DNA from: Inia geoffrensis
Taxonomy: Eukaryota; Chordata; Mammalia; Artiodactyla; Iniidae
DNA length: 64,000 nt
Direction of reading: 5' to 3'
NCBI GenBank assembly: GCA_036417435.1
Contig: CM070919.1
Span: forward strand, 30,257,318-30,321,317
Shown: piece by piece, positions 1 to 12,738 of the stretch
Position numbering within the stretch: position 1 is the stretch's first letter
Layout: each line of letters opens with the position of its first letter
Notes under the pieces: generated by a model
The model's input: only the letters and a program-made list of their open reading frames with translations
Database searches by the model: none
What the model was told of the DNA's origin: nothing
Made by a program: the position numbers and the translations under genes

Positions 1-313
1 CCTGATCTAATACGACTGGTGTCCTTATGAAAAGGGGAAATTTGGAGACAGGACATATGCATGGGGAGAACACCATGTGAAGACGAAGGCAGAAATCAGG
101 GTGATGCTGCTGCCCCCCAAGAACCACCGAAGGTTGCCGGCCGCCCCCAGAAGCTGGGAGAGAGACTGGGAGAGGTTCTCCCTCACGGCCTTCAGAGGGA
201 GCCAGCCCCGCAGACGCCTTGATCTTGGACTTCCAGGCTCTAGAACCGTTACAGAATAAGTTTTGGCTGTTTAAGCCACTCAGTTTGTGGTACTTAGTTA
301 CACCTGCCCTAGC
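1..313 (+). mobile_element. MaLR (MLT1-type) LTR, 3' part
   Basis: Matches the 3' half of the ERVL-MaLR solo LTR pattern: a tccttatgaaaagg block, a ccatgtgaagac block, ccttgatcttggac (about 220-233), then tgtttaagccac and tgtggtact near the end. It is cut by the window edge, diverged and non-coding. The exact subfamily is not certain. Confidence 0.7.
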
Positions 314-1422
314 TCCCCCAAAAAAATATTACCGGAAAGGGAATTACAATCTGTTGCTGCCTTGCAGCCTTCAGCAAGAACTGTTAAGTATTTGGTGGTT
401 TTGCTTGCTATTTAATCTCACAGGGGGGGAAATCCAGGCAGCCCAGATACTTTAGTGTGGTGGTAACCATGCAAAGCTGCGTTTTGCAACAGTAAAACAA
501 TTTCTTAGAAATCCTAAGGCTCTTTAGTTGCATCCGCCCTCATGTAAGGCTGTCCTCCTTCCTGGAGGCCCAGTGCCACTTCCTAGAGGAATCCTCCCTC
601 GAGTCTGCAGGAAGAATGTTGGATGCCACTCTTAGGAAGGCCCCTTATCTGTCCACTCTGGTGGTACAGTGAGGCTCCTTGACAATGGCTCATTACCCGC
701 ACTGACCGTGAACTCATTGAAGCCCGAGGCCGCGCCTCCTTCAGGTGCTGCTGCTGTTTCAACATGGCATCTGTGCATTCACCCCAGCCACACCTGCCCA
801 AAGACAACGGCCTATGAAGATGAGCTCTGAGCCACGCCCCCATCCTGCAGATTCTCTGTCTCAGCTGCCTGTTGTGACAGGCCTCCTCCCCTGCCGAGCC
901 GAGGGTCCTGCCAGTGGATCCCACTCTGGACGAGGTGCAGGATTCTCCCCTGCGTCCCAGCCGTCCTGCTGTCCTGTTGCAGGGGAGGCGGCCTGGATGC
1001 TGGGAGGTTGGTGCCAGTCCTTGGGCTGAGTCTTTTCTAAGTAGCTGGATGCCTTTCCCTCAGACCGTCTGCAGCACTTGCGCCACGGCCGCCTTATCTG
1101 CAGCCTTCGGTTCTTTAAACCGGGGCCCCGCTAGAGTTTCTTCGTGGGACCTCTGTCCTATCGCCTCATTTTCTCTGGAGCCTGTTGCATATGAATGAAG
1201 CCTCTAAAAATGCAGGTCAGCACCTCCACGTTGAATTAAATTATCACACGCACAGCACCTGATACAGAGTAAATTGGCCCCAAATAAGCACATTCATGGA
1301 TTCTGAATGCACAGAGCATGACTGAGTGTCTAATAAACGTACTAGAGCTAACATCGAAAAGAAAGTGTTGTCCTTCAGGATAACTTTTAAGACTCTATGT
1401 GCTTACCTTGCTGCCCGTTTTC
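314..1422. other. Unassigned intronic sequence
   Basis: Moderately GC-rich sequence with short opposing open frames and no recognisable gene or repeat. Some ancient repeat may be hidden here. Confidence 0.5.
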
Positions 1423-1436
1423 AAAACATTTCTATT

Positions 1437-1790
1437 GGGCTTCCCTGGTGACACAGTGGTTAAGAATCCGCCTGCCAATGCCAGGGACATGGGTTCGAGC
1501 CCCGGTCCAGGAAGATCCCACATGCCGCGGAGCAACTAAGCCTGTGTGCCACAGCTACTGAGCCTGGGCTCGGGAGCCCGCGAGCCACAACTACTGAAGC
1601 CCGCGAGCCACAACTACTGAAGCCCACCCGCCTAGAGCCCGTGCTCCGCAACAAGAGAAGCCACCGCAATGAGAAGCCCGCGCGCCGCAACGAAGAGTAG
1701 CCCCCGCTCGCTGCAACTAGAGAAAGCCCGCGCGCAGCAACGAAGACCCAAAGCAGCCAAAAATAAATAAATTTATTTTTTTAAATAAAG
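1437..1790 (+). mobile_element. CHR-type SINE (long, CHR-2-like)
   Basis: Starts with the cetacean SINE head gggcttccctgg, carries a tRNA-like B-box (gggttcgagccc) and the long body ending in actagagaaagcccgcg, then an A/T-rich tail. The body holds a tandem duplication of a unit containing gagccacaactactgaag (about 1578-1625). The duplication flanking it is catttctatt (1427-1436) against cattctatt (1791-1799). It lies at the left edge of an older L1 insertion. Confidence 0.95.
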
Positions 1791-1799
1791 CATTCTATT

Positions 1800-1943
1800 T
1801 TTTATTTGAATTTTATTTTATGTTTATACAGCAGGTTCTTATTAGTTATCTATCTTATACATATTAGTGTATACATGTCAATCCCAATCTCCCAATGCAT
1901 CCCACCACCCCCGCTCTTTGCCCCCTTGGTGTCCATATGTTTG
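1800..1943 (-). mobile_element. L1 3' end, minus orientation
   Basis: T-rich start followed by the reverse complement of the cetartiodactyl L1 3' UTR (tacagcaggttcttattag, then caatcccaatctcccaatgc). The target duplication aaaacatttcta is perfect at 1423-1434 and 1944-1955 and encloses both this L1 and the SINE at 1437-1790. Confidence 0.9.
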
Positions 1944-1955
1944 AAAACATTTCTA

Positions 1956-4900
1956 GAGCTTCTTTTCAACAGCCGCTATAAAATTGCAGTTTAGTAGGTG
2001 ACTAAACAATAATATTATTATAATCCTATCAGTTTTCAATGTTTTTCCTTTTATTCAATTCAACAAATACGAAAGACTGTGCTAGTTGTAAGAAAAAAAA
2101 ACACAACACACAAATTAAGGAATTCTCCATTCTCTTAATAGTCTAGAAAGAGCTTAGGATGACTCACGTGAATTTTCCTTGCAGGATCTAAGTGATCCAG
2201 AGCCTAATTAGTCCAGAATCTATGTCTTCCACCTGCTGTCAAAGTAGCTGTACAAACAAGCCAAACCAGCCCAAGATTGAGTGTCACCAAGGTCTCCTTT
2301 GCGTGAGAACCCTCCCGTGAGACGCAGAATATCCCCTATTTCTGAACTGGAAATGAGGGTTTTCCTGCCGTGTTGGGGAGACCCTCACTCACCTTCTGGG
2401 TACATCAGAAGTGACCTCTCCTTTCACCAACAGCTAAAGATACCACCCTGGCATTGCTTCCCAGACGCTCGACTGTCCTGCTAAACTTTTGGGCCAGGAT
2501 CTTGGAGAAGAATAAATTTGAGCCCCTCTGAAGGCTCATGGGAGAGGGAAAAGGGTGGAAATTCTTTCCCAAAGCGGTATTTCTAGGAAAACACTCAGCC
2601 AGGACCTGCAGCTGTTCGCTCTCCAATATCAGTTCTAAACAACATTTGAGTTGGCAAAAGAAAAGTGAGAAAACAATAAAAGGCTTGAAGCATAAAACTT
2701 TGGGAAACCCCTTGCTATAATGTGCTTGTTTAGGGCTTAAAATATTACTGTTTTCAGAACATAAGAGCTATTTTCCAACTTTTCTAGGCCTTTTTTTTTT
2801 TTTTTTTTTTAGAATATTATTAAGTGCTTTAACGATTAAAAGAGAAAAATACTTCTGGATCATTTTATAAGCACAATCTAAAATCTCACATTTAATTGGG
2901 GTTTTTCCCCTTCTTTTCCAGAATAGACTAGTTCATTACTACCAAAATGCCAATATAGGTGGGAGAAAATAGAAAGAGTAGAATTAATGTAATTCAGTCA
3001 GGAACCAAAGCTCTGCATGCAAGATGTATACTTTGGACATCTGCCACCCAGGGACGCTAACAACTTCAAAAGCTCTGCCATCCACAGAGAGGGAGAGTTC
3101 AGGGTAAACAGACCCATCTAAAAGGTTCTCAGTGACAAACTTAGGCTCCTTTCAGGGCCTGAGGAGACGTGTGGCTTCTCAGGGGAAGCCGGGAAGATGA
3201 ACAGAAAAGACAGATGACGCCTCGTATGGTTCAAATTCTAATTCTAGCTCGTTTGAGATGGGTTGGGCGTTAGGAGTAGAGTCTGGCTTCTCTGGCCCAT
3301 AGACTTGATTATTCCTGGAGCCGGTTCACAGGGCCAAGTCCATGGGTTTTAAGCAGAAATGACCCAGGAATCCTAGCAGAGGGCCAGCCCTCCAAGAACC
3401 AGCATGGGGGTTGGGTGACAGGTCTGGGAGGTTTCACACCACGACAGGATTCCAAGACTCTAGTGGACCAGGGATGCCTTAGTCACTAGGACCTGCCCCA
3501 GATGGAGCTGCCTCCAAGGGTAGAAGGACCTCTTTCGTTTCCTCCGGACCCTTGTCCGCCTCAGTCTTACCCACCTGCAGCCCCTGCCCTCTGCCTCGGT
3601 TCCATGGGATGAGCGGCAAAGTGATCTGGAGAATTCAGTGCCGTTGATAACATGGGGCGCCGTGTCTGGTCCGTAGGTTAGAGCCCTTCCTCGGCCCATT
3701 CCCCGAGGAATTATCAGAGAAAGATGGCCTTCATTAATGCGACATCTTGGATCATCCCCTTGACACATGACAGCGGTCAGCCTGCCCATGGGTCTGACTT
3801 TAGGTGTTGAAACCCCTCTGTCCTAACGTTGGCAGTAAGTAAAATATTCCTCTTGGGTTTCTTTATGAAAAGAGCTGTGCATATAATTAACAGGTAGATT
3901 TTGGATACTTTATATATACTTTTGTTGTTACTGTGAGTGTGAAACTCACCCCTTAATTCAGCACTCCTTGCCAAGTGGTTTGCCTATTATCCTGAGAAAA
4001 TAAGATAATGGGATGGTTTTAGCAAAATAAGACAAATAAGCAAAGGGTACCCGACAGCTCTTTATGTCCCCAAAGCACACGTCGCCAGCAGCTGCCGAAA
4101 GGGCTCTTCGTTATAAGTGAGGGAAACTGATGCTTTCTGCTTTGTGTAAAAATGGAATGTTTTGAAAAAATACTGGGTAGTTCTAAAAATAATAACAATA
4201 GTAATGAGGCTGTGTAGCTGACGCCACAGTCAGCTCCCACCCAGACTGGCCCGGGGAGGTGTCACTTCCCCGCTACCCAAGCAGGAGCCACAGGTGTGCA
4301 GCCAGCACCAACCAGCAGCACCAACTCCGAGCTGGGTCGTTCTGCCCCCGCCAAGAGCCTCGCCCCGTGCCTGCTTCTCTGGGTCACTGGCATCAGATTC
4401 CAGCCCCTAGGTGGGTGGGTCGACTTGGCTCAGTCTGGCTGGTTACCTGGACCCTAGCAGCCAAGTGAGCTGGGCAAGTGAGAATCTGGCATCTTCAGAC
4501 TCCACGGTGAGCAGGCGGCCCTACGTCCTACCAAGACTCGTGAGATGGGGACTGTCCCAGCAAACAAGGGTGCTCAGACACCAGCCAACCACAGAAAAGG
4601 GTCCCCTGTGCTACTGAAATGACGCGATGCCCGCCAATACTTCACTTTGTTAGTCGCGTGATAATTCAGACGTGAACTGGTATCAAGTGCTAGCACTTTC
4701 TTGTTTCAGCTTATGGCCCCTTATCACATTAAACCGGAAGAACCTCAGAGCTGGAGAGAGACTGAGAAAGACCCCTCGTTTGCAGATAGAAAACAAGCAT
4801 GCAGGAAGGCGAAGTGACTTCCCCAGAGGGCGTGACACTACCCAGTGTGGCACAACTGCACGTATGATACTTTTGTACATTGAGTGTGAGTATAGTCATT

Positions 4901-5524
4901 CCCTCACAGTCCATAGCTGCGTTACTTTCATTCGTTTTTAAGGAGGGGATACAGTTGCTGACAGTACTTACTTGCTGTCCTGAAATCTAATGAGCCGGTA
5001 GTGTTTGTAACCATGGGACCAAGAAGGGCAATTGAACAGAACACATGAATAGAACCCAAAAGAGCACAGTTTAGGGATAAAAGCAATCACTCCCTGTCGT
5101 TCCCTTGGTTTTCTCTTTGATCATTAGCGTGTAACACACATCAGGATCCCGTGTGAAAACAGAGCGACGTGTTCTAACAGTTTTTACGAGACATTCTTAC
5201 AGGAAAGGAAGGTTTAGGAAGAAAACACCCTCACTGTGTGTGGTTGACTGTTTAGTACCTGGCCGGCATTGGCTCCGATCCGACTCCCACTGGCCTTGGG
5301 CAGCCTCCAGCCCTGGGCTCCGTGATTGCCGGGACGGGGTCTGAGCGGGGAGGGAGGGCGTCCCGTGCGGACACCTCCGCCATCACATCCAGTGTCAGCG
5401 TGCCGAGAAGCATACGTGGCAGCTGTGATTTTTTTTGAGTATGTAGAGCACTTGGAGTGATGCCTTGCATGTTAACAAAGTGCTCCATAGATGCTGTTAC
5501 TGGTCGTTTTTCAGCCACTTTACT
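1956..5524. other. Unassigned intronic sequence with minor ancient repeat traces
   Basis: No gene recognised. It holds a T22 tract near 2790-2811, a possible L2/MIR scrap near 2056-2095 (ttcaattcaacaaatac) and a possible MIR-like scrap near 4735-4860. The rest looks unique. Confidence 0.5.
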
Positions 5525-5655
5525 TCCATGATCTCTCTCTCAATCCTCATAATAACTCTTCCGGGCCCCGTTTAACAGCTGAGGAGACTGAAGCTTAGCG
5601 AAGTTCAGTGACCTTTTGCAGAGCTAAGTTCAAACCCAAGTCTGACTCCAAAGCA
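5525..5655 (-). repeat. MIR SINE fragment
   Basis: Reverse complement of the MIR core: tcctcataataactctt, then agctgaggagactgaag and a degraded splice of the caaacccaagtctgactcc block, in the order expected for an inverted MIR. Confidence 0.75.
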
Positions 5656-5839
5656 AATAACCAATCTGTGTGTGTATTTACTCACTTACCCGCCGATGCT
5701 CAGAGTTGGATTAATCATAGCCCTTGACTTCGTTGCTCCGTGCACGGCCTTCCTTTATCTTTGGATTTGAGGATTCTTGGTGTGTTTTTAATAACGCAGT
5801 GAATACTGTGAACTCACGCTAGACACAGGAGCCGCAGCA

Positions 5840-6160
5840 GCTCTGATGCCCGCCTCCGTCCCCATGTCCGTGCTGCCCATGCCCTGCCTTCTCCCCAGCC
5901 AGCGACCCCGTGGTCGGGGTCCCTGTCGTCCGCGCCCAGCCGCCTTCTACTCCTCTACTTCTTTCCCATCACAAACACTGTGTTTCCAGGAAATTACGGC
6001 CCACCCATGTCTCGGCCTTTGCTCCTCTACTGCTCTTTCTTCTAGAGCATTTGTCCACATGAGGTCATTCTCTGCTTCCAAAGCCGTCCCACCCCTCAAG
6101 GCTCTACTTTTTTCCCACGAAGTCTTCTCCAGGGTCACAGTCCTTGGGGAGAACTCGCCC
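5840..6160 (+). repeat. L2-like LINE fragment
   Basis: Contains diverged versions of the L2 3' region: a tgcctttgctcctctactg-like block and cacgaagtcttctccagggt, the counterpart of the cctccaggaagcc motif. It explains the long apparent open frame across 5846-6382. Confidence 0.5.
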
Positions 6161-6582
6161 TCGCCTCTGAAGGGCTGCGCTCACGGGCACAGCCAGGCAT
6201 TTGGGCCCATAGGGTCCAGTTGTGTAGTTCAACTAAAACCCCTCGGGGAAAATGCTACTTTCACCTCTGCACGCCCCGCCTTGCCTAGCACAGTGCCGGC
6301 TGATAACTGGGCCCCCCCCGCCCCCCCGGGAATCTGGTTGAGCAGGGTTCAAGGAGAAAGGATTGAGGCCAAGGACAACTGACAGAGTGTCCCATGGAAG
6401 ATTTTCCTTGGGTGTTAACAGGTACACACAAACACGCACGCATGTGTACTGAACGTGGAACATGCACCCGCAGGGCACTGGTTCTAGAGCGATAAACAAA
6501 ACACACGAAATCCCTGCCGTCCTGGGGCGTTGTGTTAACACTAGAGCAGCGGAACAGATAAACGAATAGAAATACACACACA

Positions 6583-6847
6583 AAGTAAGTGGCATGGACA
6601 TATATACACTACCAACTGTAAAATCGATAGCTAGTGGGAAGCAGCCGCATAGCACAGGGAGATCAGCTCGGTGCTTTGTGACCACCTAGAGGGGTGGGAT
6701 AGGGAGGGTGGGAGGGAGACGCAAGAGGGAGGGGATATGGGGATATGTGTATACATATAGCTGATTCACTTTGTTATACAGCAGAAACTAACACACCATT
6801 GTTAAGCAATTATACTCCAATCAAGATGTTAAAAATAAAAAAAAAAA
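6583..6847 (+). mobile_element. L1 3' end, plus orientation, recent
   Basis: The cetartiodactyl L1 3' UTR, including gggaagcagccgcatagcac, the purine-rich gggtgggatagggaggg stretch and ttgttatacagcagaaac, ending in a poly(A) tail. A perfect 13-base target duplication aaatacacacaca is present at 6570-6582 and 6848-6860, so the insertion is 5' truncated and fairly young. It interrupts a diverged L2-like scrap upstream (about 6480-6560). Confidence 0.93.
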
Positions 6848-6860
6848 AAATACACACACA

Positions 6861-9800
6861 TACATATATGATGTCCGGAGTGGTAAATCCTTACAATAAA
6901 AAGAAGCCGGTGAGAGGAATAGAAAATGGTGGCGGTAGGTGCCGATTTGTAGCGTGTGATCACCAGTATCTCAGGTGAGACACCTGCGTGAAGGACAGGC
7001 GTGAGGCACTTGGCGGGTTCCCGGAAAAGGACCTGCAAGGAGCAGGCAGAGTGGGAAGCCGGCTGAGGGACGCTAGGAATGGGTGAGAAAGGAAGAAGTG
7101 AGGCCGTCTGGACACAGTGGTCCTTCCTACATTGTAGAAATGGAGTCTGCTGAGGCGGGCGCCTCTGTGGAAGAGGCCCCTAGGCCAACCTGACCCCAGA
7201 GGCCCACGCGTACAGCATCAGTGTCTCCAGGTCCTGTTTCCTCTAGGTGGCTGTCAAGGTTGCTTGGTCTTCTTGTTTTTAGCATCGTCCTCTTTGGCAC
7301 TTCGTACGTACCTTCTGTTCTAAATTTTGAGTTTTTGCCACCTTGACGTGGGTGCGCTTTGTTTTGGTGACTCTCGAGGTTCATTGTATAAACTTGTTTC
7401 TACTTTGAAATTATCACCAGTCTAATGGATACGTTGGTTTTCCTGCAAGACTTGCTGTCCATACACTGCCTCTGACCACCTTCAAACCCCCCTGGGCTTC
7501 CTGCCGCGGTCACTTCTCGGAAACTCTTGCCAATTCCCAGGCTTGTCTGTAATTGAAACCCTCAGATCTGCATGTTGGATTTGTCGTTAAAATTACAAAT
7601 TGAATTCAGAATCAATACACACTTTAAAAATAATACTACGGACTTGGAACCTCTGGTAGGAAGGAACTCTCAAGTTCATCTGCGATGTGAATTCCTCCTC
7701 TTCCTAAGTGTTTGTATTCCTATCACAATCCAGGGTTTAGTGAACCATAAAAAGTTGGAAGTTAGTGCAAACAAAGTCACCCACAAGAATATTTCAACTA
7801 ATTTAAAAGGAGACACAGCAGATGGAGATTGTTGTTTAAAAGAACTCTTACCGGCCTAATGCTTTTTTATTTTAATCTCTACTTATCCCAGGCCTTTTTG
7901 TCTGCATGTACTGATACATCCAAATCTACCATAAACTTACTGCTAGGACACAGTTCCTTCTAACCCATTATGACTGGGGGAGGAGATTTTTTTAAAGGTT
8001 GTCTTACAAAGCATTTCTCAGTGTTGGCTGCAGCTTTTCCAACATTTGACAATACCCGAAGCAGTTCGTAGTGACTTTACAATAAGATGGTCCTGTCCTG
8101 CTTGCTTGCATGTTCCAAATACACTCATATTCTGACAAGCAGTGGCTACGTTGGGCAGCCCCTGAAGGCAAACACGTTCTCCCGCTCAGCAGGTTGGGTC
8201 AAACTGTGTCCCCCAGTTACACAGTTACCCCACTTTTGATTAACAAATAGGGAGCCGAGGACAATCCCGGAAGTGCCTAAGAGTCTGAAAGCCCGGCTAA
8301 AATATAGAGAAAAGGCTCCTGTGGAGTCTAATTGGCAAATTTGATTAATGGGTCCCAAGAATTAGTAGATCGCCCCCCCATCACCCCACCCCACTTCCAG
8401 CACTCTTGACAGCACAGGAGAGTGATATTTCATAGACACGAACGACCCTCCAGCGGTTCAGTTTTGAGGACTGGGGGTGAAACTGTATTTTCTAGCGTGT
8501 CCGAACTAGTACACAATGTCTCTGTGGCAAATGAATGACCTCTCGGCCACGCACAGAGGGGTCTTCGCCCTGCCTGGGACTCCACGGGGAAGGAGGCCTG
8601 GGTTTAACCACACAGACGCCGGGCAAACACAGTGCACGTGACGTGGCGGGCTGTGCCCACGCCCAGCAGCGTGGCCTGCGGCCGCCCCACCGGTTTCCAG
8701 TTTAAATGAGGCCCTTTGGGTGAGCGCTTCGGGAAGTCGAATCTGACTGTGGTCCCCCCCAGCCGGAGGCGCGCCCTCACATGGACACTCTCCCCTCCGG
8801 CTTGGGGCCTTACAGGGCCTCCGCCCACCCACGCTTGCACCTCAGGTAGATAAGACATGTGATCACGATATCTTAGCCCTAAAGTCCTGGAAGCTTTCCC
8901 TTCCCCTCCACCTCAAGGTTGCCTCTCTCAGTGTTACAATACGAGAGAACACTCTCGTCGTTTTTTTTTTTTCTTTCATTGAAATTCATCTGTGGCCTTA
9001 GGTGTCGCTTTCACCCCCATCATTCTGCATGGATTCTTCTGTACACTTCCATATCCCTCTTCTGTACTGCCCGTGAAAAGAGGGAAATTACAGTTCACTG
9101 CCGTTTTCTCCTCTTTATAAAATGAAGCCTGGTGGCTGAAAACCTCAGTCTGTATTTTATTCTTTATGACCGATTATGCCAGGGGAGTTGCAGGGCAAAT
9201 TTTTAAAAAAAACACAAAAGATACCTCCAGTTTCTGGGCAAAGTTATGAGCGTCTGCTCTGTGCCGGTCCTAGGGTTTGGAAGGACGCACACAGTTTGTT
9301 TTGTGTTCTGGGAGAGAATACAGAATTAAGGTGAACAGGAAGAGAAGTTCAGGGTAGAGATAGGAAACCATGAGCCCCCCAGTATGGGCCTAGGGACGGA
9401 GGTAAATCTGGAGAAGGGAGACGCGGGCCGTTCATGTCTGTGGGGCGGCGGGGCCTCGGAAAAGCCACGAGCACAAAGTAGTGAGCTCGTCTGGCAGTGC
9501 TGTTTAGGATGGGCCGAGGGATGAGAGGTTTGGAAACATGCCTTCCGAGTCCCCGTAACTGGCTTTGCCTACCGTGGCGCACCTCCTTTGTCCCACAGCC
9601 TCCCGTGACCCGGGCATCCTGGCTGGAAGCCCCTTGTGGTGACCCCCATCTGAAGGAAATACTCCGGGAGCAGGGAGCCGGGGCCTGCACACCCAGCGCT
9701 CTTCATCAGCCAGGAGCCAGGACACCTGTGCAGGTTCCCGCTGGTTTGGGTTGTCGGTGACACGTGTGGATGGGGTGTGGGCAGGCCTGAACGTCTCTGG

Positions 9801-10019
9801 TGGTCTGAGCTCTGGAGACCAGAAGTCTGTACTATGCCCCTTTCTTTTATGAAACAATCTGAAAGGAAAAATGACTCACTGGAGTCTGGCAGATGTAGGG
9901 CCCTCTGAACTGACTTCTACCTCGGCCACGTGGGATTTCAGCTGGATGTCCTCCGACTTTGCTATCACAAGATCTCCTTCTGGTTTAGATTTTGGTGGTT
10001 GTCTCGGCTCGTGATTTCT
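6861..10019. other. Unassigned intronic sequence
   Basis: No gene or clear repeat except T-rich tracts (for example 8960-8972) and a possible L2/MIR scrap near 9235-9310. 7550-8340 is AT-rich and repeat-poor; 8560-8800 is CpG-enriched for a short stretch. Confidence 0.45.
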
Positions 10020-10275
10020 CTTCTCCCAGCTTTATCGAGGTTTGACTTCCATGCAGTGCGATTCACCACTTCCAGGGCCTCGTCGATGACTTCTGGCAGC
10101 CGCACGGTTGTGTGATCGCCGCTACACCCAAGATCCAGAACGTTATTTGTTTCCCATCTAGTGATTGATGGACTTTTGAGTCGTTTCCAGATTTTGATTG
10201 TTAGGAATGTGATTACAACTCTTGGCCTACATTTGTGTGTGGTTGCATATCACTTGGTAATTTTTCAGGAGGATG
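10020..10275 (-). mobile_element. Old L1 3' region fragment
   Basis: Diverged antisense L1: an agctttatcgaggtttgac block (from the 'tttattgagatataattcac' family pattern) is followed by gtgattgatggacttttgag and the tttccagattttgattgtta segment, in L1 order. Flanks are unclear. Confidence 0.65.
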
Positions 10276-12516
10276 GCAGTCTTGGGACTTGGGTGGTTCA
10301 CTGTGGTCTTAAAAATCCCCCAGTGATAAGGCTGAACCCAGGGCTTCTCTGTAAGAAGGCATTTTTGCTTGCAAGGGAGCTTTGGTACATGAGAAGGAAG
10401 GCGAATGCTTGTGGAGCTCCTGTCCGGAGAACCCAGACACAGGCGAGTCAGAGGGCTGTGAGTTAGCCATCCCCAGGAGCCTACGGCGGGGATGCTTCGC
10501 TTTGTCACCTGAGCTGATGATGTAACTTGTGCCGAGTGTGAGCTCTGAGCAGGTGAGCGTCCTCTGACTGACGTGTGTCTAGCCCACTTGACAAAGGCCT
10601 TCCGGGGACAGAGGTGCACAGAGTTCAGGCTCCCTGCCGTCTGGGTTATCTCTGAACCATTCTGTCTCAAGCTCCCCAAAGTCTGGCCATTTTGGGAAAC
10701 AGAGGTGAAGGAAGAATTTCCACTTTGCTGAGTGAGGGAGGCTATGGGGGGACAGAGCAAGAGGCATGTCCATGGCAGTGAGGGGGGGTGCCGACCAGCT
10801 CAGGGCCGGTCCTGAGCAGACTGGCCTCCACCAGGGGAGGCATGTGGGCCCCTCACCTTCACCTCCACGGGGAGACGGCTGTATCGGCAGCTCCCAGGCC
10901 AACTGTGTACTTGGGAGCCAGGAGGAGGTTTGGGCCAAGCACGAAGCTGTCAGTCTATAAAGGGCAGCAACCTTTATTGGAGCAAGAACCGAATTCACTT
11001 AAACTTTAAAAAAAAAAAAAAGAAAGAAAGAAAGGAAAAGAAAAAACGGTTTAGAAAAGGAGAACTCTGAAAAGAAAGTTGCATTCATGAGAATGTCCCT
11101 GGGAGCACAGGCCTTGTGGTTGGAAGATCAGCTCCCTGCAGGTAGGAGGACACCCGCCCCAAGGGAGGGCTCCATCGTTTGCGGGGTGGAATGGCTCCGT
11201 GTGGGCCAGCACCGGATTGCTTAGGACAGTAGGAATACCCTGAGCCCTGCCCTCTCGCTGCCCCCGGCTAGACGCTGAGCACAATCCTGCATTGGTCCCC
11301 ATGCTAGAGACGTCCCTGGTTATTGGCCTCCCCAGGACACTTGTGAGCCTTGGCCAGGCCTTGGGCTCATGGTTTCTACTCCTGCCCATCTCCCCCAGCC
11401 GTTTTCGGTCCAGAGTCGTGCCTTGCACCGCCTGCTAGCACCGTACTGGGAGGGCAGGAATCCCAGTTCTAGTGGAAGAGACTCCAGTGGGAGACTTCAC
11501 ATAGTTGGTAATCGGCTGTTACTTATAGGACATCAGAAAAAATGATCAAAAGGGTAAAGGGACAGAAATTACAATGTTGAAAGAATGAAAGGGCAGTCAG
11601 TGAAAGCAGACTTTCGTTTTTCCAAGCAGATTTTTCTTAAATAATCAATGTGTGAAAATTGGAGTATAAAAGTCATCAAACTACCTAGATAAATTTACAA
11701 GAATTTTCCCCAGACATCTGTCTTCCTGCCAGTCTCAGGAGGGCAGGTTCGTTCTATAGCGACCGACATTAGAGAAATGTTAGTGACACAGAGGTATATT
11801 TAATGATGTTTTTTCACTTATTAAGGATTTCTTTTTTTTTCTTTTTTTTCCTTCTTGAATCACTGACACCTCAGTTTATAGGAATCTTTTTCCATGTAAG
11901 TTGAGGCCGGGATAGTGAGTGAGGAACACTTGTATGCTATACTTCCTCTCTTTCCTCATATTTTATTACTAAGGATATTGACATGAAAACAGGATCTTAG
12001 TATCCAGTGAGCTCACCTACTGCTGGTTTCCCACCAGACATTCCAGGCTTTGTGACATCAGTGTGTATTGCTCGGGATGTCATTTGAAGAGCAGGCATCT
12101 GGAAATGATGAAATCCTGAACAACAAAGTTTTGTTTTCAGGAAGACGAGTTCGTGGGGGAGGGAAAGGAAGGGAAACTTCCTTTGAGTACCTACTATGTG
12201 CCATACACTTCGCCTGTCTTCTGGCTGTGATGCTCTGCTAAGGTGTCTGATGAGAACAAATTAAAAACCCAGTTTTCCTCAGTGACTTTTCAGATGTTGC
12301 TGTCGTGTTTGTTCTAGCTAAATAAATTACATGCAAAGTATCAAGGATTTATTAATTCTTAAGTCAGTGTACAGCATTTGAATGCTTCTATTATCTTATT
12401 TGTCATAAAACCAAGGTGTGACGATGCAGCAGTATATATTGGATAATTGTCTGCATAATGCTTATTGAAATGAAAATAATTCAAGAGAAGTTTCCATTCA
12501 TAAATATTTTTACTTT
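10276..12516. other. Unassigned intronic sequence
   Basis: Mostly unique. It contains an A-rich/GAAA simple repeat at 11008-11046, a T-rich tract near 11830-11852 and an L2-like scrap near 12180-12240 (gtacctactatgtgcc). No coding exon was recognised; open frames on both strands near 10.2-11.4 kb are unrelated to known proteins as far as I can tell. Confidence 0.45.
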
Positions 12517-12527
12517 AAAATACCTGA

Positions 12528-12738
12528 GGGGCTTCCCTGGTGGCGCAGTGGTTGAGAGTCCGCCTGCCGATGCAGGGGACACGGGTTCGTGCCCCGGTCC
12601 GGGAGGATCCCACATGCCGCGGAGCGGCTGGGCCCGTGAGCCACGGCCGCTGAGCCTGCACGTCCGGAGCCTGTGCTCCGCAACGGGAGAGGCCACAACA
12701 GTGAGAGGCCCGCGTAAGGCAAAATAAAATAATAAAAT
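12528..12738 (+). mobile_element. CHR-type SINE (short, CHR-1-like)
   Basis: Near-consensus copy from ggggcttccctggtggcg through gaggcccgcg, with a tail of AAAAT repeats. The 11-base target duplication aaaatacctga is perfect at 12517-12527 and 12739-12749. Confidence 0.97.

Noticed and set aside
5846..6382. 178-codon plus-strand open frame
   Set aside because: Lies over an L2-like repeat and its flank; Pro/Ser-rich with no domain.
10227..10760. 177-codon minus-strand open frame
   Set aside because: Overlaps an old L1 scrap; no recognisable domain; looks like a chance frame.
12528..12738. tRNA-like A/B-box sequence as a tRNA gene
   Set aside because: The tRNA-like head belongs to the CHR SINE family, with body, tail and target duplications; it lacks an intact cloverleaf gene. 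The same holds for the other eight SINE copies.
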